A stretch of 64,000 bases of DNA from Pseudomonas sp. RSB 5.4 (GTDB lineage Bacteria; Pseudomonadota; Gammaproteobacteria; Pseudomonadales; Pseudomonadaceae), in assembly GCF_037126175.1 (NCBI RefSeq), contig NZ_CP146986.1:1082501-1146500 (forward strand), written 5' to 3'. Each line of letters opens with the position of its first letter. Positions within the stretch are counted from its first letter, which is position 1. Shown here in pieces: positions 55,267 through 63,966 of the stretch. Below the pieces are notes generated by a model that saw nothing but the letters and a program-made list of their open reading frames with translations, ran no database searches and was not told the DNA's origin. The position numbers and the translations under genes are program-made.

Positions 55267-56286
55267 TCATCGGGCCCGTAGCAACTTGCGGTAATCCACC
55301 GGTGAGATCCCGCGTGCCTGTCGGAAGGAGTGGCTGAAAGAACTGGCCTGCGAGTAGCCCAGCATCAGGGCGATGTTCATGATGCTGGTCTCGGTGCGGC
55401 GCAGGTAATGGTCGGCCAGTTCCATGCGCATGGTTTCCAGTACCTGATTGAAGTTTTCGCCTTCGGCCGCCAGTTTGCGCTGCAAGGTGCGCGGCGAAAT
55501 CGCCAACTGCCGGGCCAGGCTTTTCAAGCTGAAATCGCCGGTCGGCAATTGTTCGGTGAGCAATGCACGCAAGCGATCGGTTACGGAAAATGCCGGGTAC
55601 GTCAGACACAACTGCCAGTCGGCCTCCAGCAGCATGTTGCGATGCATGCGCGGGTCGGCGCCCTGGATTCGCGTCGAGAGTGTCGACTCGGCAAACACCA
55701 GTGCATTGCTCCCGGCCTCGAACTGCACCGGACAGCCAAAAAAGTCTTCGTACAGCGCCGGTTCGCCGACCGCCGGATGCATCATCCGGACCTCCAGCAT
55801 CGGCTGGTTACTCGCGATCAACCAGCGGCCGAACGCTGCCCAGCCGACCATCAGGGCTTCCTGATGCAGGGCGCAGTAAGGCTCCAGTTCACTGATGCGC
55901 TGATCTTCGAGGGTCACGCGACCGTCGCCGATGACGATCCGGGTCTGGCTGGCAGGGCTGTCGTAAACGATCTTGCCGAAGCGCAGAATCATGTTCAGCG
56001 ATTCGCCGAGCGTCGCGCTGGTCATCAGCACATAACCCAGCACACCGTAGGTGCCCGGGCGCACGGCGGTGCCGACCAACAGACCGAAATGCGGCAGGTT
56101 GCTGCTGAGTGCCGCCAGTTCCAGCAAGGCACGCAGTTGGCGCATGGGAATGCGCACAATCGAGTCGGACAACTGCTCGCGTGAGAGTCCGGTCTGCTGC
56201 AACAGCCAATCGCCATCGCAGCCGTATTGTTCGGCGACATCAAGGACGTGGTTAACGAAAGCAGCGCTGGAAGTGGCGGGTCGCAT
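55267..56286 (-). CDS. AraC-family regulator (Arabinose_bd plus HTH_18)
   Basis: A 339-residue regulator: Arabinose_bd-type sensor domain (about 25-195, with IVRIPMRQLRALLELAALSS and GVLGYVLMTSATL) and C-terminal HTH_18 (LARQLAISPRTLQRKLAAEG; GYSQASSFSHSFRQARG). The OruR/ArgR-like arrangement is common in Pseudomonas. ATG 56286 is used; a longer TTG form is possible. It follows the SDR gene by 90 bases and may be in an operon with it. Confidence 0.86.
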   Translation of the reverse strand: MRPATSSAAFVNHVLDVAEQYGCDGDWLLQQTGLSREQLSDSIVRIPMRQLRALLELAALSSNLPHFGLLVGTAVRPGTYGVLGYVLMTSATLGESLNMILRFGKIVYDSPASQTRIVIGDGRVTLEDQRISELEPYCALHQEALMVGWAAFGRWLIASNQPMLEVRMMHPAVGEPALYEDFFGCPVQFEAGSNALVFAESTLSTRIQGADPRMHRNMLLEADWQLCLTYPAFSVTDRLRALLTEQLPTGDFSLKSLARQLAISPRTLQRKLAAEGENFNQVLETMRMELADHYLRRTETSIMNIALMLGYSQASSFSHSFRQARGISPVDYRKLLRAR

Positions 56287-56376
56287 GGGGGGAGGGGAAG
56301 TCCGGTAATCCGGTGATCTTGCTTTTCCGAAAGGTGAAGAAAGCGACGTCGCCAAGGCGCGCGGCGTCAATAGACC

Positions 56377-57072
56377 CTACATGCGTCCGATCACCGGAAT
56401 GCCGGTGCCGGTGACGGCCGACGCTTGTTCCGAGATCAGAAACAGAATGACCGCCGCCAGTTGCGCCGGTGTCACCCAGCGCTGATGTTCGGCGTCGGGC
56501 ATGGCCTCACGATTTTGCGGGGTGTCGAGAATGCTCGGCAGCACGGCATTGACCGTGATGCTCATGTCCTTGAGCTCTTCGGCGAGGCTTTCGGTCAGGC
56601 GCAGTACGCTGGATTTCGACGCAGCGTAAGCGCCCATGCCGAGCCCGGCTTTGGCCGCCATGCTCGCACCGATGTTGACGATGCGTCCTGCCGAGGATTG
56701 CAACAGCAATGGCAGCAGGGCTTTGCTGGCATTCAATGCGGTTCGAAGGTTCAGCGAGTAGAGCCGATCCCAGGCCTCTATCGCACCGCCCAGCAACGGC
56801 TCCCACGCATAGCCGCCGGCGCCGTTGACCAGCGCATCGAGGCGACCGAAATAGCGATTGATCTGATGGGCGACTTCCTGGCAATCGGCAAAGGAAGTCA
56901 GATCAATCCCGGACAGGACCAGTCGATTGTGCGAACTGGGCAGCGTAATCATCGCCCGATCGATCAGCACCAGATCTGCGCCCTGGGCTGCGGCCATGTC
57001 CGCCAGGGCCTCGCCGAGATTCCCCAGGGCGCCGGTAATCGCCACAACGCGCCGTGAGAGTGACTGAGTCAT
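56377..57072 (-). CDS. SDR-family oxidoreductase
   Basis: A 231-residue classical SDR: TGALGNLG (13-20), Asp39, NGAG (83-86), Ser137, Tyr149 and Lys153 all in place. Sequence near the C-terminus (VTPAQLAAVILFLISEQASAVTG) resembles enoyl- or 3-oxoacyl-ACP-reductase-like SDRs, but the substrate is unknown. ATG 57072 has AAAGGA upstream. Followed by the AraC regulator gene. Confidence 0.88.
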   Translation of the reverse strand: MTQSLSRRVVAITGALGNLGEALADMAAAQGADLVLIDRAMITLPSSHNRLVLSGIDLTSFADCQEVAHQINRYFGRLDALVNGAGGYAWEPLLGGAIEAWDRLYSLNLRTALNASKALLPLLLQSSAGRIVNIGASMAAKAGLGMGAYAASKSSVLRLTESLAEELKDMSITVNAVLPSILDTPQNREAMPDAEHQRWVTPAQLAAVILFLISEQASAVTGTGIPVIGRM

Positions 57073-57422
57073 CAAGAGTCCTTTCCTTTTTAAGGGCGCA
57101 TACTCTAATGATATCGGTGACCCGTGGCATGCTTTTGGATGTCAACTTGTTGTGCAAAAGTGCCAAAATTTTATGCCTGGCAAAACAGGGGAAAAGGGTC
57201 GTGAAACAGGCGTCAGAAAGTTGGCTTTGGGGTTGCGCAGCCCTGTCAAATCTTGAAAGCCTGGCGACGGTTTGGACTGGCATTCTTGTCGTTGTTTTTG
57301 CGCTACATAATCTATCCACCGCTGCTTGTATTCTTCTTCAAAACAAGGACAAATGGCCGCCGCCATTGCGTCGATCCACCAGTCGTTGAAACGGAAAACC
57401 GGACTTTCCCAAAGGTAGTAAT
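57073..57422. other. Intergenic region without a credible gene
   Basis: 350 bases between the divergent SDR and GGDEF genes. AT-richer than average near 57150-57170 (GCCAAAATTTTATGCC), likely to hold promoters, but no site could be named. An open frame crossing 57054-57389 has no family resemblance and is probably not coding. Confidence 0.6.
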
Positions 57423-58928
57423 GTGAAGCGTGATACCCACCTGGTTGTGCTTTTGTTGTTGGTGATCGGTTGTTCCCTCGCGTCACTGACGGTGTGGAAA
57501 GTGTTGGCCTCCCGAGAGCGGGCACTGGAGGAAGTCAACGTTCATGGCTTGAACCTGACCCAGGCGCTGGCGACTTACTCCGAAGGGATCGTCCACCAAA
57601 GTTCGTTGCTGCTGCTTGGGCTCGTCGAACGCCTGGAAACCGAAGGTAGCGGCCCTGCGCAGATCCAGCGTCTGAGCGCGCTGGTCAATCGTCAGGAACC
57701 GCTGATGCCACAGCTCAGCGGCATCACCATCTACGACAATCAGGGCCGATGGTTGATGTCGTCCAACCGACCGATTCCGGCCGGGGCCAACAGCAGTGAT
57801 CGTGTTTATTTCATCCATCATCGTGACGATCCAAGCCGCGAGACTTTTATCGGTCCGCCGATCCAGAGCCGCTCCAATCAGGAGTGGGTGATTACCGTCA
57901 GCCGCCGTTTCAATGATGCGCACGGCGAGTTTGCCGGGGTGGTGGCGGTGACCCTGGGCGTCGAAAACTTCCTGCGTCTGTTCGGCAAGATCGATGTGGG
58001 GCAGGAGGGCGCCATCGGCTTGTCCTACACCGACGGAACGTTGCTGGTGCGCTATCCCTTCCGTGAGCAGGACATGGGGCGCAACTTTTCCAAATCGCCG
58101 ATCTATGAGAAGTATCTGGTCGATCGATCCGTCGGCACCGCGTCGTTTACTTCCAGCCTGGATGGCGTCGAGCGGCTCTATGCGTTCCGCAAGAGTGACC
58201 GGCTGCCGCTGATCACCACCGTCGCACTCGGCAAGCGCGAGGCCCTTGCTGCGTGGCGCATGGAGGCCTGGCTGTCGGCAGTGGTGGTCGCGGGGTTGTT
58301 GGGGCTTACCGGGCTCATCGGCTGGTTCCTGATTCTGGATATCCGCAGGCGTACCAGGGCTGAAGATCAATTGCGCGGTACGCAGCAGCAATTGCTCGCA
58401 TCCAATCGCCAGCTTGAGTTGCTGGCGATGAAGGACGCGCTGACTGGTCTGGCCAACCGGCGCTGCTTCGATGAGAGCCTCGCGATGGAAGCACGCCGCG
58501 CGCAGCGTGACGGCACGACGCTGGCGTTGCTGATGATCGATATCGACTACTTCAAGCTGTTCAACGACTCATTCGGGCATGTCGCCGGCGATGCCTGCCT
58601 GCAGAAGGTCGGCAGAATCCTTGAGGGATGTGTGCGGCGCCCGTCGGATCTGGTGGCACGTTACGGCGGCGAGGAGATGAGCGTGATCATGCCGGCCACC
58701 GACAGTGAGGGGGCCGCAGTGGTGGCTCAGTTGATCCTCGAGCGTTTGCAACAAGAGAACATCTCACATCCGTCCAGTCCGTTCGGACGGCTGAGTGTGA
58801 GTATCGGCATCGCTACGGCCACGGGCGCGCAACTGGAAAGCCTGCAAGGGTTGATCGAGGTCGCAGATCAGGCGTTGTACAACGCCAAGACGCTGGGGCG
58901 TGACCGGTTTGTGCAGGGACTCTGGTGA
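57423..58928 (+). CDS. dCACHE-like sensor diguanylate cyclase (GGEEM)
   Basis: A 501-residue inner-membrane diguanylate cyclase. TM1 is at 8-29, a periplasmic sensor domain (30-280, CACHE-like), TM2 at 284-306 and a GGDEF domain from about 335. The catalytic motif is GGEEM (415-419), i.e. the usual Phe replaced by Met, which is conservative. The I-site RxxD is present (Arg406, Asp409), so product inhibition is expected. Start is a GTG with AAAGG upstream. Monocistronic. With the EAL gene at 15103 it adds to c-di-GMP control. Confidence 0.92.
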   Translation: MKRDTHLVVLLLLVIGCSLASLTVWKVLASRERALEEVNVHGLNLTQALATYSEGIVHQSSLLLLGLVERLETEGSGPAQIQRLSALVNRQEPLMPQLSGITIYDNQGRWLMSSNRPIPAGANSSDRVYFIHHRDDPSRETFIGPPIQSRSNQEWVITVSRRFNDAHGEFAGVVAVTLGVENFLRLFGKIDVGQEGAIGLSYTDGTLLVRYPFREQDMGRNFSKSPIYEKYLVDRSVGTASFTSSLDGVERLYAFRKSDRLPLITTVALGKREALAAWRMEAWLSAVVVAGLLGLTGLIGWFLILDIRRRTRAEDQLRGTQQQLLASNRQLELLAMKDALTGLANRRCFDESLAMEARRAQRDGTTLALLMIDIDYFKLFNDSFGHVAGDACLQKVGRILEGCVRRPSDLVARYGGEEMSVIMPATDSEGAAVVAQLILERLQQENISHPSSPFGRLSVSIGIATATGAQLESLQGLIEVADQALYNAKTLGRDRFVQGLW

Positions 58929-59226
58929 TCTGCGTCGTTACCGACCCGATGCACTCGTCGATCTGGATCTCGTCATGGAGCATGACTGAAACCGTTGGTC
59001 AGCTTCCAATGCAACCTGGCTGCCAAGCGACTACTTTTGTGGCTCGGTCGTTAAAGTGACAGGAGGTACCACACAGTATTTAAACGATGCTTCAGTTGGC
59101 CTCAATGACGTTGATTTCAGGAAGGATCTTGAATAAGGCGCGGTGCATCGCTCTAGCGAATGTGTATCCAGACTCCCGGTCTGTAACGCAGTGCCCGCCA
59201 CCTTTTGTTTGTTAAGGAGAACACAG
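58929..59226. other. Intergenic region, no gene seen
   Basis: 298 bases between co-directional genes. Nothing that supports a coding sequence or a hairpin terminator after the cyclase was seen. Confidence 0.6.
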
Positions 59227-59667
59227 ATGGCAATCAGCCGAGTACCCGAAACATCCGATAAAAGCGCGCTTGTCGAAGCAGAGGTATACCGTTGGTACAA
59301 CCTCTTTTTCCCGTGGTCACGCGGTGTGGCTTCGCAATCCGAGGGCGCCATCAAACCCTTGTACGATGCGCTGGCGAGCGACTTCCGAGTGGTGCTCACG
59401 GATGGTCAGATCATGGATCGGGCGGACTACTGGGAGCGACTTTGGGGGCTGTACGGGAAGCGTGTTGGCAGCCCCGAATCGCACATCATCAATCTTTCGA
59501 TCACGCCTCTGCCGGGCGACCTGTTCCTCACGGTTTTCGATCTCGTCAAAGACGGAATCACCAAGAAGAAAGTCGATTCGGCGCTTATGCGTCTGGACCC
59601 CACATCGCCTTCGGGAATCTCGTGGGTTTATGTTCATGAAAGCGAGCATGAGAGTGTGGCTGCGTAG
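59227..59667 (+). CDS. Small NTF2/SnoaL-like hypothetical protein
   Basis: A 146-residue soluble protein. The start follows a perfect AAGGAG. The pattern of an N-terminal helix, a helix-loop with LYDALASDFRVVLTDGQIMDRADYW (short parts only quoted), and several beta strands (SHIINLSITPL, LFLTVFDLVKDG) resembles SnoaL/DUF4440 cone-fold proteins. That is an inference from the pattern. A 15-bp perfect hairpin terminator follows, so it is its own transcript. Confidence 0.76.
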   Translation: MAISRVPETSDKSALVEAEVYRWYNLFFPWSRGVASQSEGAIKPLYDALASDFRVVLTDGQIMDRADYWERLWGLYGKRVGSPESHIINLSITPLPGDLFLTVFDLVKDGITKKKVDSALMRLDPTSPSGISWVYVHESEHESVAA

Positions 59668-59724
59668 TGGCTGAGGACGCACTAGCCATTCTGATTTGCC
59701 GCCATCCAGATGCGCCTGGCAGAA

Positions 59725-59758
59725 ACGACAAAGCCCTGATTATTCAGGGCTTTGTCGT
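59725..59758. terminator. Perfect 15-bp hairpin terminator
   Basis: ACGACAAAGCCCTGA / TCAGGGCTTTGTCGT with a TTAT loop, followed by TATATA. Ends transcription from the NTF2-like gene on the plus strand; the arms' A/T composition makes it usable in both directions. Confidence 0.85.
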
Positions 59759-60078
59759 ATATAGATGATGTATGCGATGGGGTTTTACGTTAAGTATTTC
59801 TAATCATCGATGAAATCTACTTCGTTTTACTTCTTTTAAATATGGATCTGTCCAATCATGTCCTATGCCGCCTCGATAAGGCAATACGGCCCCTCTCTTC
59901 GCCTCGAGCCATAGGTTTCCGGGTTCTCAAGAGTTTCATGTTTAGTTCAAGGTCTGCGCAGTCGAATGCTTCTGTTAATTCGAGGGCTGTTACCTGCGTG
60001 GGTTTCGAGTATGGAAATATATTATGGACGTTTGTCTCCAAAGGATTTTAGAGATTGAAGTTGTAAAGGTGTTGCAAA
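59759..60078. other. AT-rich region upstream of the ice-nucleation gene
   Basis: 320 bases markedly lower in GC than the flanking genes, especially 59786-59842 (GTTAAGTATTTCTAATCATC, TTTTACTTCTTTTAAATATG). A TATATT at 60018 could be a -10 but no spaced -35 was found. AAAGGTG lies seven bases before the ina ATG. No coding sequence. Confidence 0.65.
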
Positions 60079-63000
60079 ATGAAAACCGAAAAAGTACTGG
60101 TCCTGAGAACATGCGCCAATAACATGGCCGACTACTGTGGTCTGATATGGCCCGTGTCAGGACCGGTGGAATGCAGGTTTTGGGAGCCGACGAGAAAACT
60201 TGAAAATGGGCTGGCTGGCTTGCTTTGGGGCCAAGGGACAAGCGCCCATTTGAGCATGCAGGCGGATGCGCGATGGGTTGTGTGCGAAGTGGCGGTACGC
60301 GACTTGATATTTCTCGAGGACGACGAAGGCGTCAAGTTTTGCCGTGCAGAAGTCGTTCACGTGGGGACACGAAATAGCGCATTGGATTACATCGCCGATA
60401 ATGCGGCTGATTATGAAGCGTCGACGAAGAACTTGATTGAGACTTTTGAGTTTCCTGAAGTGCAATCCGAGACAATCGAGACACTTCCCGGGCTCCCGGT
60501 TATTGCTGGCAGTCTTCCCGATGTCATCAGTCACCGTACAACTGTAAGGGCCACGCAAAAGCTCGAAACAGCGGTTTATGGCAGTACGCTCACTGGCGCC
60601 AGTCAGAGCCAGCTCATTGCAGGCTACGGCAGCACTGAAACCGCCGGCGATAGCAGCACGCTTATTGCGGGATACGGCAGCACCGGGACTTCGGGGTCCG
60701 ACAGTTCGATCATTGCAGGGTATGGCAGTACACAAACTGCCGGAGATGAAAGCTCGCTGATGGCGGGTTACGGCAGCACACAAACAGCCAAGGCAGGTAG
60801 CGATCTCACCGCCGGTTACGGCAGCACCGGCACCGCCGGCTCCGACAGTTCACTGATTGCCGGCTATGGCAGTACGCAGACTGCCGGTGGCGAAAGCTCT
60901 CTGACCGCTGGTTACGGCAGTACGCAAACGGCTCAGGTGGGGAGCGATCTCACCGCCGGTTATGGCAGTACCGGCACCGCTGGCTCCGACAGTTCACTGA
61001 TCGCCGGCTATGGCAGCACCCAGACTGCCGGCGGAGAAAGCTCCCTGACTGCCGGTTATGGCAGTACGCAAACCGCCCAGGAGGGCAGTGATCTCACCGC
61101 CGGCTACGGCAGCACAAGTACCGCAGGTTCGGACAGTTCGCTCATAGCCGGTTATGGCAGTACACAGACTGCCGGTGGCGAAAGCTCTTTGACCGCAGGT
61201 TACGGCAGTACGCAAACCGCTCAGGTGGGTAGCGATCTCACCGCCGGCTACGGCAGCACCGGCACCGCCGGTTCCGACAGTTCGCTGATTGCCGGCTATG
61301 GCAGCACGCAAACGGCTGGCGGAGAAAGCTCCCTGACCGCCGGTTATGGCAGCACTCAGACAGCCCAAGAGGGCAGTGATCTCACCGCCGGTTACGGCAG
61401 CACCAGCACCGCCGGTTCCGACAGTTCACTGATTGCCGGCTACGGCAGCACCCAGACTGCGGGGCAGGAAAGCTCGCTGACCGCGGGTTACGGCAGTACG
61501 CAAACTGCCCAGGAAGGCAGTGACCTCACCGCCGGTTACGGCAGCACGGCCACCACTGGCCCCGGCAGCATGGTGACTGCCGGTTACGGCAGCTCGCAAA
61601 CCGCCGGTCACGGAAGTGCGCTGATTGCAGGCTATGGCAGCACCCAGACTGCCGGTTACCAAAGCATTCTGACCTCGGGTTATGGCAGCACTCAGACCGC
61701 CCAGGAAAGCAGTGACCTCATTGCAGGCTACGGCAGTACGGAAACCGCGGGTTACGACAGCTCGTTGATCGCCGGTTACGGCAGTACGCAAACTGCCGGA
61801 CACGGCAGCATCCTGACTGCCGGTTACGGCAGTACACAGACCGCACAGGAAGGCAGTTCGCTCACAGCCGGATATGGCAGCACGAGCACCGCCGGCCCTG
61901 ACAGTTCGCTGATCGCGGGTTATGGAAGCACACAGACCGCAGGACACGAAAGCACCCTGACCGCGGGCTACGGGAGTACCCAGACTGCTCAGGAAGACAG
62001 TTCACTTACTGCGGGATATGGCAGTACCTCGACCGCTGGATTCAACAGTTCGTTGATCGCAGGTTATGGCAGCACTCAAACAACGGGATATGAAAGCACC
62101 CTGACTGCCGGATACGGCAGTACACAAACCGCGCAGGACAATAGCTCACTGACCACTGGCTACGGCAGTACGTCGACGGCCGGCTATCAAAGCTCGCTGA
62201 TTGCCGGTTACGGCAGCACCCAGACCGCAGGCTACGAATCCACGTTGACGGCGGGTTACGGCAGTTGCCAGACAGCTCAGGAGCAAAGTTGGTTAACGAC
62301 CGGCTACGGCAGTACCTCGACCGCTGGCTACGAAAGCACACTGATCGCCGGTTATGGCAGTACGCAAACCGCTGGCTATGGCAGCACCCTTACCGCCGGC
62401 TACGGCAGTACTCAGACCGCCCAGGAACAAAGTTCGCTGACCACCGGTTATGGCAGCACTTCAACGGCAGGCTACAGCAGCACGCTGGTTGCCGGTTATG
62501 GCAGCACGCAAACCGCCGGCTTCAACAGCAGCCTGACGGCAGGTTATGGCAGCACTTCGACCGCAGGGTACGAGAGCACCCTGATCGCCGGATATGGCAG
62601 CACCCAGACCGCGGGGTACGACAGTATCCTGACGGCGGGGTATGGCAGCACGCTCACTGCACTCGACAGCAGTACCCTGACCGCAGGCTACGGCAGTACG
62701 GAAATCGCAGGATTTGGCAGTTCGCTGATGGCCGGCTACGGCAGTTCGCAGACTGCCGGTTACGAGAGCACGCTGACGGCGGGTTATGGCAGCACCCAGA
62801 TGGCGGCGCGCGACAGCACACTCACCGCCGGTTACGGCAGCACCGGGGTTGCAGGACAAGACAGCTCGCTGATCGCCGGTTACGGCAGCAGCTTGACCAG
62901 TGGCGTTCGCAGCTTTTTGACCGCCGGTTACGGCAGCACACTGATCAGTGGACTGCACAGTGTCCTGACTGCCGGGTATGGCAGCAGCCTGACCTCCGGA

Positions 63001-63627
63001 ATGCGCAGCAGCTTGACGGCCGGATATGGCAGCAACCAGATCGCCAGTCATAAGAGTTCCCTGATCGCGGGCCATGAAAGCACGCAGATTGCCGGGCATA
63101 AAAGCATGTTGATCGCCGGCAAGGGCAGCTCGCAAACAGCGGGTTCTCGCAGCACGTTGATCGCCGGTGCCAACAGCATTCAGATGGCGGGTGATCGCAG
63201 CAAGCTGACTGCCGGTGCCGACAGCACCCAGACAGCCGGCGACCGCAGCAAACTCCTGGCTGGCAGCAACAGTTACCTGACGGCGGGCGATCGCAGCAAA
63301 CTCACCGCTGGCGACGACTGTGTGCTGATGGCAGGGGATCGCAGCAAGCTGACCGCCGGCAAAAACTGCGTGTTGACCGCTGGTGCCGACAGCCGACTCA
63401 TCGGGAGCCTCGGCTCAACGCTTTCAGGCGGGGAGAATTCAACCCTGGTCTTCCGCTCCTGGGATGGCAAGCGCTACACCAACGTGGTCGTCAAGACCGG
63501 AATCGACGGGGTAGAGGCTGACGTTCCGTATCAGATTGACGAGGACAGCAATGTGCTGGTCAGGGCTGAGGACACCGACAAGATGACTCAAGCGATCCAT
63601 ATCACACCTGAACAGGACGTGGAGTGA
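60079..63627 (+). CDS. ina: Ice-nucleation protein
   Basis: A 1182-residue outer-surface ice-nucleation protein. The N-terminal domain (1-165) has VLRTCANNMADYCGLIWPVSG and ADARWVVCEVAVRDLI-like blocks (quoted in part), as in InaZ/InaW. Residues 166-1125 are 60 repeats of 16 residues, consensus GYGSTQTAGxESxLTA, carrying the TxT ice-template threonines, the Tyr ladder and Ser pairs. Coils about 49-59 carry Arg or Lys at position 12 (GDRSKL), the stabilising R-coils. A 57-residue acidic C-terminus follows (RSWDGKRYTN, then EADVPYQIDED). The linker between N-domain and repeats lacks the Ser/Thr/Pro-rich tract of P. syringae InaZ. It should template ice at temperatures a few degrees below zero. 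Confidence 0.97.
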   Translation: MKTEKVLVLRTCANNMADYCGLIWPVSGPVECRFWEPTRKLENGLAGLLWGQGTSAHLSMQADARWVVCEVAVRDLIFLEDDEGVKFCRAEVVHVGTRNSALDYIADNAADYEASTKNLIETFEFPEVQSETIETLPGLPVIAGSLPDVISHRTTVRATQKLETAVYGSTLTGASQSQLIAGYGSTETAGDSSTLIAGYGSTGTSGSDSSIIAGYGSTQTAGDESSLMAGYGSTQTAKAGSDLTAGYGSTGTAGSDSSLIAGYGSTQTAGGESSLTAGYGSTQTAQVGSDLTAGYGSTGTAGSDSSLIAGYGSTQTAGGESSLTAGYGSTQTAQEGSDLTAGYGSTSTAGSDSSLIAGYGSTQTAGGESSLTAGYGSTQTAQVGSDLTAGYGSTGTAGSDSSLIAGYGSTQTAGGESSLTAGYGSTQTAQEGSDLTAGYGSTSTAGSDSSLIAGYGSTQTAGQESSLTAGYGSTQTAQEGSDLTAGYGSTATTGPGSMVTAGYGSSQTAGHGSALIAGYGSTQTAGYQSILTSGYGSTQTAQESSDLIAGYGSTETAGYDSSLIAGYGSTQTAGHGSILTAGYGSTQTAQEGSSLTAGYGSTSTAGPDSSLIAGYGSTQTAGHESTLTAGYGSTQTAQEDSSLTAGYGSTSTAGFNSSLIAGYGSTQTTGYESTLTAGYGSTQTAQDNSSLTTGYGSTSTAGYQSSLIAGYGSTQTAGYESTLTAGYGSCQTAQEQSWLTTGYGSTSTAGYESTLIAGYGSTQTAGYGSTLTAGYGSTQTAQEQSSLTTGYGSTSTAGYSSTLVAGYGSTQTAGFNSSLTAGYGSTSTAGYESTLIAGYGSTQTAGYDSILTAGYGSTLTALDSSTLTAGYGSTEIAGFGSSLMAGYGSSQTAGYESTLTAGYGSTQMAARDSTLTAGYGSTGVAGQDSSLIAGYGSSLTSGVRSFLTAGYGSTLISGLHSVLTAGYGSSLTSGMRSSLTAGYGSNQIASHKSSLIAGHESTQIAGHKSMLIAGKGSSQTAGSRSTLIAGANSIQMAGDRSKLTAGADSTQTAGDRSKLLAGSNSYLTAGDRSKLTAGDDCVLMAGDRSKLTAGKNCVLTAGADSRLIGSLGSTLSGGENSTLVFRSWDGKRYTNVVVKTGIDGVEADVPYQIDEDSNVLVRAEDTDKMTQAIHITPEQDVE
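60574..63453 (+). repeat. Sixty 48-bp repeats of the ice-nucleation gene
   Basis: The 16-residue coils are 48-bp tandem units with a higher-order 48-residue (144-bp) period in coils 6-20: GTAGSDSSLIA, QTAGGESSLTA, QTAQxGSDLTA. Degeneration of the TxT core occurs in coils 36 (Cys), 45 (Ile), 47 (Met) and 48 (Val); Cys appears at coils 36, 58 and 59. Confidence 0.95.
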
Positions 63628-63717
63628 TAAGGCCTGATGCGCTGCGGTTTTTCGTCAGTTCTTTTGAACCTGAGCAGAAGCCGGTTACTCAACCGGGAAA
63701 TGTTCGGGGATGATGTA

Positions 63718-63966
63718 ATGAACGCTTTCAAGAATCAGCTGACACTTGAGCAAGAATCAAGACTACATGCCCTGGATGCCTGGTATCGGGCGTTGGAAAA
63801 TCGAGAGCTGCGCATGGAATCTCCCGATGCCTATCACGAGGAACTGTTGCGCAAGTCTGATGAGATGGATCGATTGGGGATGTTGACTCTGACCGAATTG
63901 CGCGACCTGCGCAGGGACGCGGACGCGGCCTATCTGCTTGCGGTCGCCGGCAAGGATTATCACTGA
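63718..63966 (+). CDS. Small helical hypothetical protein downstream of ina
   Basis: An 82-residue charged, predicted all-helical protein (LTLEQESRLHALDAWYRALE, then ESPDAYHEELLRKSDEMDRLG). ATG 63718 follows GGGGA by seven bases; an upstream in-frame start at 63637 would add hydrophobic, unlikely residues. No signal or Cys. I do not recognise a family. It begins 90 bases after the ina stop in the same direction, with no obvious terminator between, so co-transcription with ina is likely. Confidence 0.72.
   Translation: MNAFKNQLTLEQESRLHALDAWYRALENRELRMESPDAYHEELLRKSDEMDRLGMLTLTELRDLRRDADAAYLLAVAGKDYH

Noticed and set aside
57054..57389. 111-residue open frame between the SDR and GGDEF genes
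   Set aside because: It overlaps the start of the SDR gene, has no ribosome site and no family resemblance.
60994..63135. Long minus-strand and out-of-frame open frames within the ina repeats
   Set aside because: They are by-products of the repetitive high-GC sequence with no start signal or family likeness.
60574..63453. Periodic 48-bp repeat as CRISPR or satellite
   Set aside because: It is a single open frame encoding the known ice-nucleation coil.
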